53,848 nt of DNA from contig CAUDCB010000002.1 of assembly GCA_958447915.1 (NCBI GenBank), positions 1-53,848 of the forward strand. The letters are read 5' to 3'. Position numbers and translations under genes: made by a program. Shown here piece after piece: positions 30,893-39,250 of the stretch. The notes below the pieces were generated by a model. It had not been told where the DNA came from. It did not search any database and saw only the letters and a list, made by a program, of their open reading frames with translations. This DNA comes from an uncultured Collinsella sp. (GTDB taxonomy: Bacteria > Actinomycetota > Coriobacteriia > Coriobacteriales > Coriobacteriaceae). How positions within the stretch are numbered: the stretch's first letter is position 1; each line of letters opens with the position of its first letter.

Positions 30893-31900
30893 TTACTTGC
30901 CGTCGTCCTGCTGCAAGCTTTCCTGATCGTGCAGACGGGCCTGCCTGCTCGCCATGCGCGCGGGCTTGTCGGGATCGGGAACGGCTGTGGGCATGGGCTC
31001 GTCGACATGGCCGCCCCACCAGCCGCCCACAAAGTTGAGCGTGTGGAACACATTGATCACGGCGCCGGGATCAATGTCGCACACCAGCTTGATAATGTCC
31101 TGGCTCTCGTAGGTCGAGACAACGGCGTGCAGCAGGTACATTTTCTCGCGGCTATATCCGCCGATGACCTCGGCGCAGCTAATACCATGCTGAAAATGGT
31201 CAACATAGGCGGTCATGACCTCGTCTGCCTTGCGCGTCGTGATCTGCAGCGTCACGCGATCGTAGCGACGATAGAAGCTGTCGATGGTCTTGGTCGAAAT
31301 AAACTGGAACACGATGGAGTACGCTGCGTTGTCCCAGCCAAACATAAAACCAAAAATCGCCAGGATAAAGCAGTTGAAACCAAAGATGACGCCCCAGATA
31401 GTCTTACCCGTGTGGTTGGAGACCCACAGCGCGATAAAGTCGGTACCGCCGGTGGATGCGCCGGACTTAAGCGCGATGGCGGCGCCCAGGCCCGAGACCA
31501 CGCCACCAAAGATGATGAGCATGATCTTGTCGCCCAAAAACGGGGCGAAGTGAAAGATATTGAGGAACAGCGACGAGAGCACGACCTGCATCATCGAGAA
31601 GATGACAAAGCGCTTGCTGATGCCGCTCCAACACAGAAGCGCCACGGGGATGTTGAGCGCGAGCATGCCAAGCGAGATGTCGATATGAACGCCGCCGAGC
31701 GAGGTAACACGATCGAGCAGGACCGCGACGCCGGTAAGACCGCTCGGAAGCAGGTCGGCGGGCCGAATGAACGCCTGAATCAGAAATGTCTGGAGAACGG
31801 CGGAAATCGTGACCGCCACGGCAGTAATGGTGCGGCGGACGATGGTGAGGCGGCCGAGCACGAGCACTCGGTCCGTGAGCTGATCGATGGCGTTCGCCAC
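30893..31900 (-). CDS. YitT family membrane protein (DUF2179 C-terminus)
   Basis: This 335-residue protein has about five or six hydrophobic segments in residues 25-200, with family blocks FIRPADLLPSGLTGVAVLL and ALKSGASTGGTDFIA. A cytosolic DUF2179 domain follows (about 230-300, EKMYLLHAVVSTYESQDI) and then a charged tail. The start is GTG 31900 with AAAGGAG 6 nt upstream. The family's function is not established. It is a single gene between the HAD and GntR genes, with no clear link to the sugar genes except position. Confidence 0.9.
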   Translation of the reverse strand: MANAIDQLTDRVLVLGRLTIVRRTITAVAVTISAVLQTFLIQAFIRPADLLPSGLTGVAVLLDRVTSLGGVHIDISLGMLALNIPVALLCWSGISKRFVIFSMMQVVLSSLFLNIFHFAPFLGDKIMLIIFGGVVSGLGAAIALKSGASTGGTDFIALWVSNHTGKTIWGVIFGFNCFILAIFGFMFGWDNAAYSIVFQFISTKTIDSFYRRYDRVTLQITTRKADEVMTAYVDHFQHGISCAEVIGGYSREKMYLLHAVVSTYESQDIIKLVCDIDPGAVINVFHTLNFVGGWWGGHVDEPMPTAVPDPDKPARMASRQARLHDQESLQQDDGK

Positions 31901-32033
31901 GCAGGCTCCTTTCGAAGGCAGATGTGGTTGTGGGGCATGCCGGCGATTGTAGCATGGAGCGACAGAGGGCGCCTCAATTCACCCTCTCTCGACAACCATC
32001 AGAAGGACCGCGTAAAACCGCTCAAAAGAAAAA

Positions 32034-32063
32034 CGCCGTGAAGAGAGCGATCCCTTCACGGCG
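32034..32063 (-). terminator. Terminator of the HAD gene
   Basis: CGCCGTGAAG pairs perfectly with CTTCACGGCG, and TTTTTCTTTT follows on the minus strand. Confidence 0.85.
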
Positions 32064-32076
32064 AATTCGGCATTTG

Positions 32077-32122
32077 CCCAGGTAAAACCTGACAAAAATA
32101 AACCTGTCCCTAAATGGCAGGT
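32077..32122. repeat. AAACCTGCCA-family repeat, copy 2 (supplies HAD stop codon)
   Basis: The repeat contains CCCAGGTAAAACCTGAC, AAATAAACCTGTCCC and TAAATGGCAGGT. On the minus strand it encodes the last residues PAI and the stop of the HAD gene. An inverted copy lies at 32754-32799, on the other side of that gene. Confidence 0.8.
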
Positions 32123-32739
32123 AGGATGTCAGTCAGGCTGTCGATGACAACGTCGGCGGCGGACTGATCCAGGTTGACGCCCTCGTGCGGACGCAGCGCC
32201 AGGACTCGGGCGCCGGAACGCTTGCCAGCTTCGATACCCAAAGGCGAGTCCTCGATTACCAGGCACTCGGCAGGCTCCACCCCCAGCGCCTCCATGGCGC
32301 GCAGGTAGATCTCAGGGTCGGGCTTAAACGCGCTGCACTCGTGGCCGCTGATGGTGTAGTCCAGCACGTCGGCGATGCCGGCAATCTCCACCAGTTCGTC
32401 GATCAACTCGCGGTAGGACGAGCTCGCAATGGCGCACTTCACGCCGCGCTCGTGCAGCTCGCGCATCACCGGCTCCGTCTGCTCGTTGAGCAGCTCGGCA
32501 TACGGAACGGGGTGGTCCGGGCTGTAGACCTGCTTGTACTCCACGCGCAGGCGCTCGCGCAGCTCAATATCGTCGGGCACCAGCGTCTCCCAAATGGCGG
32601 GCTCGTTAGACCCCGAAAGATCGGGGATCTCGTCAAAGTGGAACCCCTTCTCCTCCATAAACGCCACGCGGCGACGGTTATAGAACCACTCGGTATCGAC
32701 CAGCACGCCGTCCATATCAAACAGCACTGCCTTGATCAT
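32110..32739 (-). CDS. HAD-superfamily phosphatase (beta-phosphoglucomutase-like)
   Basis: This 209-residue HAD hydrolase starts at the ATG at 32739, with GGAGG 8 nt upstream. Motif I is D8-M-D10 in FDMDGVLVDTE, motif II AIASSSY, and motifs III/IV KPDPEIYLRAME and VIEDSPLGIEAG. The cap and overall length fit the beta-phosphoglucomutase/sugar-phosphatase subfamily. A sugar-phosphate substrate would fit the neighbouring deglycase and PTS genes, but it is separated from them by a terminator. The gene is bracketed by inverted copies of a repeat, and its stop codon lies inside one copy. Confidence 0.9.
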   Translation of the reverse strand: MIKAVLFDMDGVLVDTEWFYNRRRVAFMEEKGFHFDEIPDLSGSNEPAIWETLVPDDIELRERLRVEYKQVYSPDHPVPYAELLNEQTEPVMRELHERGVKCAIASSSYRELIDELVEIAGIADVLDYTISGHECSAFKPDPEIYLRAMEALGVEPAECLVIEDSPLGIEAGKRSGARVLALRPHEGVNLDQSAADVVIDSLTDILPAI

Positions 32740-32753
32740 ACGCATCTCCTCCC

Positions 32754-32799
32754 ACCTGCCAAAAAGGGACAGGTTTATTTTGGTAGGTTTTACCTGGGG
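32754..32799. repeat. AAACCTGCCA-family repeat, copy 3 (inverted)
   Basis: It reads ACCTGCCAAAAAGGGACAGG then TTTATTTTGGTAGGTTTTACCTGGG, the reverse orientation of copy 2. It lies 15 bp before the HAD start codon, so it also forms the 5' leader of that gene. Confidence 0.8.
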
Positions 32800-32839
32800 T
32801 TTTGCGGAGCGACAAACACGTCCTCCCCAGAGCAAAAAA

Positions 32840-32865
32840 GGGGATGGGGCGAAAACCCCATCCCC
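32840..32865 (-). terminator. Terminator of the second PTS/deglycase operon
   Basis: GGGGATGGGG pairs perfectly with CCCCATCCCC across a 6-nt loop, and TTTTTTG follows on the minus strand. Confidence 0.88.
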
Positions 32866-32899
32866 TCTCAATCAACCCGCAAGGTCTACTTACTTGTGA

Positions 32900-33883
32900 T
32901 TAGTAGGAAAGCTTCCACATGTAGCGACGCATGGTCAGCGGGTGCTGACGGGCCTCGGCGATCTGGTTGCCGTACTCGCGCATAACGGCGAGGTGCAGCA
33001 GCGGGTTGAAGTAGGTGACGACGCTCGCGGGCACAGCGTCAGCCAGGCCGTAGTCCTTGGAGTCGATCAGAGCGACCTTGGCGCCCATGCGCTCAAGGAA
33101 GGTGAGGGCGCGGGCGTCCATCGGACGGGTAGCGCCATCGGACATGAAGAAGACGTAGGGCTTACCCTCGGTGGAAACCTCGAACGGGCCGTGGAAGTAC
33201 TCGCCGGTGTTGTAGGCGGCGGCGTCGATCCACTGCATCTCGGTGAACAGGAAGGCTGCGTGAGAATAAGCCATCTTCTCGGAGGCACCGGAAGCCATGA
33301 AGTAGATCATCTTGTCGTCCTTGAAGTCCTCGGCGAACTTCTTGGCGAGCTTCTTGCAGTGCTGAGCGGCGTTCTCGCAGAGATCGAAGACGTTGGTGAG
33401 GCCGGTGATCATGTCCTCGTAGTGGTCATAGCCCTCGGTCTGCTGAAGGATCTCGAGAGCAAGAGCGATGGCATAGCCGGGCTTCTCGCACTTGGCAGCG
33501 TAGTTGGCGTGGAAGCCGTGAACGATGACGTGGTCGGCGTCGACGGTCAGAGCGGAGCCAGCCTTGTTGGTGAGGGAGACGACCGGGCAGTTGTGCTTCT
33601 TGGCGGTCTTGTTGGCCTCGACGGTCTCGGGCGTGGAGCCACCGAGGGAGCAGGTGATCACGAAGGTGTGCTCGTTGACCCAGGAAGGCGTGTCGTAGTT
33701 GAACTCGTTAGCGGTGAAGATCTGAACGTTCAGCTTGTCCGTGTTGTTGGCCAAGAAGTACTTGGCGGGGTAAAGGTCGGACATGGAAGCGCCGCAGCCG
33801 ACGAAGGCGACGCTGTGGATCTCGTGGTTGGACAGGACGTCAGCGACGATCTGCTTAGGGAGGTTAAGGTCGATCTCGTACAT
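32900..33883 (-). CDS. SIS-domain sugar-phosphate deglycase (FraB-like)
   Basis: This 327-residue protein starts at the ATG at 33883, 9 nt after AGGA; the in-frame ATG at 33892 would abut the ribosome binding site. The phosphate loop is GCGASMSDLYPA (29-40) with SLGGSTPETV. Catalytic Glu215 (TEMQW) and His231 (GEYFHGPFE) are 16 residues apart. The tail EARQHPLTMRRYMWKLSY is almost the same as the FraB tail (6-phosphofructose-aspartate deglycase of Salmonella). It is the last gene of the PTS operon IIAB-IIC-IID-deglycase, so its substrate is presumably what that PTS imports. A hairpin in the 189-bp gap before it may lower its expression. Confidence 0.85.
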   Translation of the reverse strand: MYEIDLNLPKQIVADVLSNHEIHSVAFVGCGASMSDLYPAKYFLANNTDKLNVQIFTANEFNYDTPSWVNEHTFVITCSLGGSTPETVEANKTAKKHNCPVVSLTNKAGSALTVDADHVIVHGFHANYAAKCEKPGYAIALALEILQQTEGYDHYEDMITGLTNVFDLCENAAQHCKKLAKKFAEDFKDDKMIYFMASGASEKMAYSHAAFLFTEMQWIDAAAYNTGEYFHGPFEVSTEGKPYVFFMSDGATRPMDARALTFLERMGAKVALIDSKDYGLADAVPASVVTYFNPLLHLAVMREYGNQIAEARQHPLTMRRYMWKLSY

Positions 33884-34016
33884 CTGACACATTCCTTTCG
33901 ATTATTGCGGCGCCACTTTGCCGGACGCACGCAGGGTTACCGTGATTTGGACCGAGTCGCCGGCCCGTTGAGGATGTGACAAAGGAGCTGTCCCTTTGAC
34001 ACATTTAGGGATGGAA

Positions 34017-34047
34017 GCCTGCCTGGGGTATGGGATGCCAGGCAGGC
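34017..34047 (-). terminator. Hairpin between IID and deglycase genes (possible attenuator)
   Basis: GCCTGCCTGG pairs perfectly with CCAGGCAGGC across an 11-nt loop, but no T-run follows on the minus strand. It could be an attenuator or an mRNA-stabilising end for the IID part. A second small palindrome (TGTGACAAAGGA with its partner) lies at about 33975-34004. Confidence 0.45.
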
Positions 34048-34072
34048 CCCCGGGGGAAGCGCTGGGTCGCGA

Positions 34073-34906
34073 CTAGGCCAGGATGCCGGCCGCGGAGAGG
34101 GCGATGCCGCCCACGATGGCGATCACGAGAAGCCAACCGGTGTTGACGTTCTTCTTGATGAGCCAGTACATAAGGCCGGTGAGGCCAAGGGAGATCATCT
34201 GGGGCATCATGCCGTCCAGGATGTCCTGGATAACGACGGTGCCCTCAGCGAACTGCAGCGGGGTGGTGGCACCGATCAGCGTAGCGATCATGCCGCCCAC
34301 GGACATAAGACCCACGATGCCGCAGACATACATGAGCTTCTCCATGAGGTCGCCGCCCTGGAGCTTGCTCAGGTACTCGTGGCCGCCCTGATAACCCATC
34401 TTGGCAGCGAACCAAGTGATCAGCACAGAGGGCACGATGGAGATGAGCATGGCCAGGATCGGGCCCATGATGGAACCCTGCTGAGCCAGCTGGACGCCCA
34501 GGCCAAAGGCGATAACGCGGATGGTGCCCTGGAAGAAGGAGTCACCGATACCGGAAAGCGGGCCCATGAGGGAGGTCTTGACCGCGTTGATCGAATCGGG
34601 GTCGAAGTGCTCGGGATCCTTGGCGTACTCCTCCTCCATGGAGGCGGCGAGGCCTAGGACAAAAGCGCTCGTCTGCGGGGTGCAGTTGTAGAACGCCATG
34701 TGACGATGGTAGGCCTCTTTCTTGGCCTCGAGCTGCTTGGGGTCAGACTCGTCGGGGTAGAGGCGGTCGAGCGTGGGAACCATGCCGTAGAGGAAGCCCA
34801 TGTTCATCTGACGCTCGTAGTTCCAAGAGGCCTGGATGGCCCAGGAGCGCCAGAAGAACTGGCTGACCTTCTTGTTCAGGGACACGTCCTTGGTTGCGGT
34901 TGCCAT
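34073..34906 (-). CDS. PTS mannose-family IID component (second system)
   Basis: This 277-residue membrane subunit starts at the ATG at 34906, with AGGAGG 8 nt upstream. The family blocks are FWRSWAIQASWNYERQMNMG, LAASMEEEYA and KTSLMGPLSGIGDSFFQGT, followed by hydrophobic segments to the end. Together with IIC (13 bp upstream) it forms the channel. It resembles the IID at 11192 in layout but is a distinct paralogue. Confidence 0.93.
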   Translation of the reverse strand: MATATKDVSLNKKVSQFFWRSWAIQASWNYERQMNMGFLYGMVPTLDRLYPDESDPKQLEAKKEAYHRHMAFYNCTPQTSAFVLGLAASMEEEYAKDPEHFDPDSINAVKTSLMGPLSGIGDSFFQGTIRVIAFGLGVQLAQQGSIMGPILAMLISIVPSVLITWFAAKMGYQGGHEYLSKLQGGDLMEKLMYVCGIVGLMSVGGMIATLIGATTPLQFAEGTVVIQDILDGMMPQMISLGLTGLMYWLIKKNVNTGWLLVIAIVGGIALSAAGILA

Positions 34907-34919
34907 AGTGTGTTCCTCC

Positions 34920-35714
34920 TTAGTCTTCGTCGTCTTCGAGCGGATCGTAGTCGGAATCGACACCGGCAGCTGCATGGGAACCGTTGAACTTGAAGCCCAT
35001 GAAGACGATAGCCAGGCACACACCGATCAGAGCGACCGCGATGACGGACAGGTTGAGGTAGGCGGCGAGCAGGAAACCGATGAACAGGAACGGGGTCATA
35101 CCCTTCTTGATCATCATGGTGAGCAGCAGAGCCAGACCGTAGGCGGTCATGATCTTGGTCGAGACGTTCAGGCCAGTGGACAGCCACTCGGGAACCATGT
35201 TGACGATGGCCTGGACCAGGTCGGTACCGACAAAGACGGCCAGGAAGATCGGCAGGAAGTACATGATGGCGTACAGACCGGAGCCGGCGCAGATGTGCAT
35301 ACGGTAGGCGGTCTTGAAGTTACCGTTATCAATCGCGCTATCGGCCACATGGGTGAGGGCGGCGATGATGGAACGGAACACGATGCCGAGGAGCTGACCC
35401 AGGACGGCGACCGGGATGGCGATCGTCATGGCGGTCTCGGCGGAAGCATCGGTCAGGCACGCAAAGGCAGCGGCCACGATGCCGCCCAGGACCATATCGG
35501 GCGGAACGGCGGCGCCGACCTGCACCAGGCCCATGGACACGAGCTCGACGGCGGCACCGACGGCAAGGCCGGTGGGCACATCGCCCAGCAGCAGACCGAC
35601 GAGCGTAGCGCCAACGAGGGGCTGCTCGAAGTTAAGACGACCGAGCAGGCGGGAGTCCCACATGCAGAACACGCCGACGAGGCCGACGAGCACCGCACTG
35701 ATGAACGTATTCAT
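34920..35714 (-). CDS. PTS mannose-family IIC component (second system)
   Basis: This 264-residue hydrophobic subunit has the signature LVGLLLGDVPTGLAVGAAVE and QVGAAVPPDMVLGGI. Its C-terminus is acidic (DSDYDPLEDDED), like that of the first system. It lies 36 bp after IIAB and 13 bp before IID, so the three form one transcript. Confidence 0.93.
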   Translation of the reverse strand: MNTFISAVLVGLVGVFCMWDSRLLGRLNFEQPLVGATLVGLLLGDVPTGLAVGAAVELVSMGLVQVGAAVPPDMVLGGIVAAAFACLTDASAETAMTIAIPVAVLGQLLGIVFRSIIAALTHVADSAIDNGNFKTAYRMHICAGSGLYAIMYFLPIFLAVFVGTDLVQAIVNMVPEWLSTGLNVSTKIMTAYGLALLLTMMIKKGMTPFLFIGFLLAAYLNLSVIAVALIGVCLAIVFMGFKFNGSHAAAGVDSDYDPLEDDED

Positions 35715-35750
35715 ACCCTTCTCCTTTCAGTCAGGCAAAAGCCTGGTTGA

Positions 35751-36674
35751 TTACAGCTTGGCGTCGATGTCGACGCTCTGATACGTGGGGGTCTGCTGGA
35801 CGTAGAGCTTGATGCCCATGTCGAGCAGCTGGTTGACGTCGGCCTTCTGGGTGGCGTCGAGGAAGACGGAGCTGTCCTTGCCGCCAATCTGATCGGCACC
35901 GTCGTGGTTGGCGGTGGCGCCCAGATTGATGGCATCGAGCTTGTAGCCCTGGCAGAACTGCAGCATCTCGGCCGTGTTGCCAAAGACGAACATGACGCGC
36001 TCGCCGAGGGTGTTGAGCTTGTCCATCTTGGCGAGGGCACGCTCGACGGTGAAGACGTTCAGGCGCACGCCCTGGGGCTTGGCCAGCTTAAGAGCGCCCT
36101 TCTTGATGTCATCGTTGGCGGCAGCGTTGTCGACGACGATGATGCGCTCGGCCTGAACCTTGGTGGTCCAGGTAAAGACGACCTGGCCGTGCAGCAGACG
36201 GTAGTCAAGACGTGCGAGGACGATCTTGGCGGGACCGGAGCTGTGACGGGGCGCCTTGGCCTTCTTGGTGGGGGCCGCGGCGGCCTCGACCGGTGCGTTG
36301 GGGTTGGTCAGACCGGTGCGGGCCTCGTTGATGAGGGCCGCGAGCTCGGCGCCCTTGACGGGGACGGGGCTCATAGCGAGCGTCAGTGCCAGCGGAATGT
36401 TGAAACCGCTGATCACCGTGAATGCCGTACCGTTGCGGGAAAGCTCGACCATGCTGTTGTTGACCGAGCTGCCGAGCATATCGGTCAGCACATAGACGGT
36501 GTCGTCCGCGTTGAACGTGGCGATCATGGCGTCCACCTTATTGGTGATGGGCTCCTTGTCGTCACGAGCAAGCGACACGACGTGGACGTTCGACACGTCG
36601 CCGAGAACCATCTCGAGCGTGTCTTTGGCGCCTGCGGCCAGGCCGCCATGAGATGCGAGAATGATCTGATTCAT
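35751..36674 (-). CDS. PTS mannose-family IIAB fusion protein
   Basis: The 307-residue protein joins IIA (about 1-125, phosphorylated His9 in LASHGGLAAG; second block VLTDMLGSSVNNS) and IIB (about 148-307, phosphorylated His162 in RLDYRLLHGQV). An Ala/Pro/Lys-rich linker (about 127-146) connects them. In the first PTS locus the same two parts are separate genes, so the two systems differ in architecture. AAGGAGGAGG lies before the ATG. It is the first gene of the operon, behind a promoter carrying GACGTTATAAT. Confidence 0.94.
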   Translation of the reverse strand: MNQIILASHGGLAAGAKDTLEMVLGDVSNVHVVSLARDDKEPITNKVDAMIATFNADDTVYVLTDMLGSSVNNSMVELSRNGTAFTVISGFNIPLALTLAMSPVPVKGAELAALINEARTGLTNPNAPVEAAAAPTKKAKAPRHSSGPAKIVLARLDYRLLHGQVVFTWTTKVQAERIIVVDNAAANDDIKKGALKLAKPQGVRLNVFTVERALAKMDKLNTLGERVMFVFGNTAEMLQFCQGYKLDAINLGATANHDGADQIGGKDSSVFLDATQKADVNQLLDMGIKLYVQQTPTYQSVDIDAKL

Positions 36675-36701
36675 CTTGCCTCCTCCTTTTCGTTATGGTC
36701 A

Positions 36702-36720
36702 TTATAACGTCTTATACGTT
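36702..36720 (-). promoter_or_regulatory. Promoter/operator of the second PTS operon
   Basis: On the minus strand a perfect TATAAT (plus 36702-36707) is embedded in GACGTTATAAT, preceded by CGTATAA with a 9-bp period. The -35 is poor. The element is shared with 13974, 30831 and 38001, pointing to one GntR repressor. Confidence 0.6.
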
Positions 36721-36878
36721 GCGGATATTGATAATTAGTATATAAACCGTTCGCGGGTGAAAAACGACCGTTGGCGGGTTTAACGCAATCGAAACGATGG
36801 TCTTGGGTAGGTCGGCGCTGGCTAGGCACCGCCCGGCCAAACGCCGGGCGCTACCTGCTCAAACACTCCGCCAATCCC

Positions 36879-37961
36879 CTATCGCACGAAGTACCAGGGG
36901 CTTTCCTGCACAGTGGGCTCCAGCGTAATGCCCGTGCGCTCGCGGAACAGATCCATGTCCTGCGTTTTCTCCGTCCACCACGCGTTGGGCTTAAAGGTCA
37001 TGCTCTCAGCGACATGACCGACAAATACGCTGTTGCGCAGCTTGGAGAAGTCGGTGTTCATAATCAGGATGGACATGAGCACCAGCACAATACCCAGGAC
37101 CTTGATCGCGCCGGCGGACTCGGCATAGACACCAATGCCCACCAGTACGGTGACGACCGTCTCGAAAGACATTACGACGGGAACTTTCGATGTCTCGAGC
37201 CCCATGGACAGACCCTGCATATATAAGATGTAAGCCACGGCTGTGGGGATGAGTCCAAAGCCAAGGAACAGCAGCAGCAGCTGTGGCGACATTGCCGCGG
37301 CGACATCCGGCCACGGAGCCGCGATAGCCGCCATAACCGCACCGCCAAAAACAAGGCCCCAAAACGTGACAGCCAGCGGGTGGACCGTCTTGGTTGCTAT
37401 CCGGCTAAACACCGCGAGCGACGCCCCACAAAAGCCTGCAATCACGCCCGACGTGACGCCCCAAACCGAAAAATGGAAACCGGAAAGGTCGCCATTAGTT
37501 ACTGCAAGTACACAGCCCCCTATGTTAAAAGCGATGGCAACGAGCTTGTTGGGGGTCACGTCCTCGCGATAAAGCACGCGGCCGAGCACGACGCCAAACA
37601 CCGGCGAGGTATAGAGCAGCACCGAGGCCGTGGACATGCCCACCTCGCCCATACACTCGTAATAGCAAGTGTTGGCGGCGGCCAAACCGACGATACCGAC
37701 AAGCGCGCAGGGAACAAGCTCTTTAGGGCTTGCCTTGAACAGGGCCAGCGGACCCTGAGCCACGGTAGACCCCTCACCCGAACGGCAGCCCATAAACATC
37801 AGGACCGGCGCCAAGATAAGCGCTCCGACCAACAAGCGAAAGGCAGCCATACTCTGGGACGTAACGCCCATGGCCGAGATGCCGTTTACAAAGATTCCGA
37901 TGCTGCCCCACATAAGCGCGGCGATCAGCACCAGCACATAGCCCAGATTGCTTCTCTTCAA
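36879..37961 (-). CDS. EamA/DMT-family transporter
   Basis: This 360-residue membrane protein has about ten hydrophobic segments in two EamA repeats (YVLVLIAALMWGSIGIFVNG near the N-terminus; FSVWGVTSGVIAGFCGASLAV in the second half). It has a soluble C-terminal tail. I place the start at TTG 37961, because GAGGAGG lies 5 nt before it; a GTG at 37997 without a site is the alternative. The family moves amino acids and related metabolites. Here it may export the amine released by deglycation or import substrate; this is inferred from position. Its promoter has the CGTTATA direct repeat. A hairpin (36830-36850) without T-run follows the stop. Confidence 0.88.
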   Translation of the reverse strand: MKRSNLGYVLVLIAALMWGSIGIFVNGISAMGVTSQSMAAFRLLVGALILAPVLMFMGCRSGEGSTVAQGPLALFKASPKELVPCALVGIVGLAAANTCYYECMGEVGMSTASVLLYTSPVFGVVLGRVLYREDVTPNKLVAIAFNIGGCVLAVTNGDLSGFHFSVWGVTSGVIAGFCGASLAVFSRIATKTVHPLAVTFWGLVFGGAVMAAIAAPWPDVAAAMSPQLLLLFLGFGLIPTAVAYILYMQGLSMGLETSKVPVVMSFETVVTVLVGIGVYAESAGAIKVLGIVLVLMSILIMNTDFSKLRNSVFVGHVAESMTFKPNAWWTEKTQDMDLFRERTGITLEPTVQESPWYFVR

Positions 37962-38000
37962 CGTGGCCTCCTCGGTATTGTTTCCAATATGTTTCACACT

Positions 38001-38018
38001 ACGTTATAGTCGTTATAT
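38001..38018 (-). promoter_or_regulatory. CGTTATA direct repeat upstream of EamA gene
   Basis: ACGTTATAG and TCGTTATAT follow each other with a 9-bp period about 40 bp before the TTG start. This is the clearest two-copy version of the element seen at 13974, 30831 and 36704. Confidence 0.55.
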
Positions 38019-38117
38019 ACATTTATCAAGACTGAAATCGGCGAACGGGAAACTTTTGACACAGGGAGTGTCGCAGGTGCCGGCAGAAAGGGAACGTCCC
38101 CAAGTGCCGCTCTAGCA

Positions 38118-38182
38118 GTTGCGGTGAAATAGTTCTCAAACAGAGGCTTCACGCTCCCAAACAGGAACTATTCCACCGCAAC
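38118..38182. repeat. 65-bp palindrome, 18-bp arms
   Basis: GTTGCGGTGAAATAGTTC (38118-38135) pairs with 38165-38182 with one mismatch, around a 29-nt loop. It lies about 35 bp after the SIS gene stop and may be its terminator, although no T-run is present. Confidence 0.7.
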
Positions 38183-38219
38183 TCATGAAGGGTATTGGGC
38201 TGTTAGGCCGCTCTATCCC

Positions 38220-39212
38220 TTAGTAATCCAGCTTCCACATGTAACGGCGCGTCATGTAATCCTTGTGGGTGACGGCGGAGAGCGCACGCATGTAGACGTT
38301 GTTGAGGATCGGGGCAAAGATCAGGTGGTTGAAGTATTCGCTCACGCTGTCCTTGATGTCGTTGAGGCCAAGCTCCTTGGCGTCGAGCTGATAGACGCGA
38401 TCGCCACCGTACTGGTTGACGAAACGGATGCCGCGCTCGTCGTTGCAGCGGCTGCGGCCGACGCTGATGAGCTGGAACAGCGAGGTGCGCTTGTCCAGGA
38501 TCTCGAAGGGGCCGTGGAAGAAGTCGCAGGTGTTGATGGTGCAGGAGTCGATCTGCAGCATCTCCTGCACATTGCAGATGCTAAAGACGTAGGCGGCACC
38601 AAAGAGCGGGCCCTGAGCCATGACGTTGATGCAGGGCTTGTCGGCGTTCTGCTCGGCCCACTTGGCAGCGAGCGGACGGGTGTACTCGACGGCCTTGCGA
38701 TAGATGGGGTCGACCAGGTCGAAAGCGGCCATAGCGGTCTCGTACTCGGCATAGCCCTCGGTCTGCTGCGTGAGCTCCATGGCGATCATGGTCACGACGG
38801 CGGAGTTGGTACGGCCCATGCAGGACTCGTCAACGGCCAGGCTGTCATACTGGATCTTGTAGTCGCAGACCTCGGTGAGGCCGGACTCGTCAACATAGAT
38901 GGCGATGGTGCTGGCGCCGTGGTCCTTGGCGACCTGGGCGGCGACGATGGTCTCCTTGGTGCCGCGCATGGACACGACGACGGCCAGGGTGTTCTCGTTG
39001 ACGTAGGCCGGGGTGGCATGCACGAACTCGTTGCTGGTGTAACTGGAGCTCACGACCTGCGTGGCCTTGTGCTCCATAAAGTACTGGGCAGGATAGTTGC
39101 CGCCGTTGGATCCGCCGGCGCCAATCCACACGACGCGCTTGATGCCGCCCTTGTCTGCCTTGTCAGCCAAAACCTGGGAGACGACGTCCTTAACCTGTTC
39201 CTGAGTAGTCAT
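38220..39212 (-). CDS. SIS-domain sugar-phosphate deglycase, divergent member
   Basis: This 330-residue two-SIS-domain protein has GAGGSNGGNYPAQYF (31-45) and SMRGTKETIV. Catalytic Glu217 and His233 are kept 16 residues apart, but the surroundings differ from the other three: EMLQ replaces EMQW, and CDFFHG replaces GE(Y/F)FHG. The tail YMTRRYMWKLDY is typical. It probably acts on a different glycated amine, or is tuned to another sugar. It is transcribed divergently from a GntR gene, and the gap holds three copies of a GCATACAAGTTA-type element. AAAGG lies 10 nt before the ATG. Confidence 0.8.
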   Translation of the reverse strand: MTTQEQVKDVVSQVLADKADKGGIKRVVWIGAGGSNGGNYPAQYFMEHKATQVVSSSYTSNEFVHATPAYVNENTLAVVVSMRGTKETIVAAQVAKDHGASTIAIYVDESGLTEVCDYKIQYDSLAVDESCMGRTNSAVVTMIAMELTQQTEGYAEYETAMAAFDLVDPIYRKAVEYTRPLAAKWAEQNADKPCINVMAQGPLFGAAYVFSICNVQEMLQIDSCTINTCDFFHGPFEILDKRTSLFQLISVGRSRCNDERGIRFVNQYGGDRVYQLDAKELGLNDIKDSVSEYFNHLIFAPILNNVYMRALSAVTHKDYMTRRYMWKLDY

Positions 39213-39250
39213 CGTGCATCAGCCTTTCTTCTCGTTTGATGCTCTCGATG

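Noticed and set aside
32077..32799. Insertion sequence around the HAD gene
   Set aside because: The inverted flanking repeats belong to a family also found elsewhere next to other genes, and there is no transposase; reported as a finding and not annotated as an IS.
37962..37997. GTG start at 37997 for the EamA gene
   Set aside because: It has no ribosome binding site; TTG 37961 follows GAGGAGG at ideal distance and opens directly into the first membrane helix.
12895..39212. Naming the SIS proteins AgaS or GlmS-like
   Set aside because: The Glu-x15-His pair, the FHG-(P/T)-x-E block and the RRY tail fit the FraB/FrlB deglycase group better; the exact substrate of each remains open, so no gene symbol is given.
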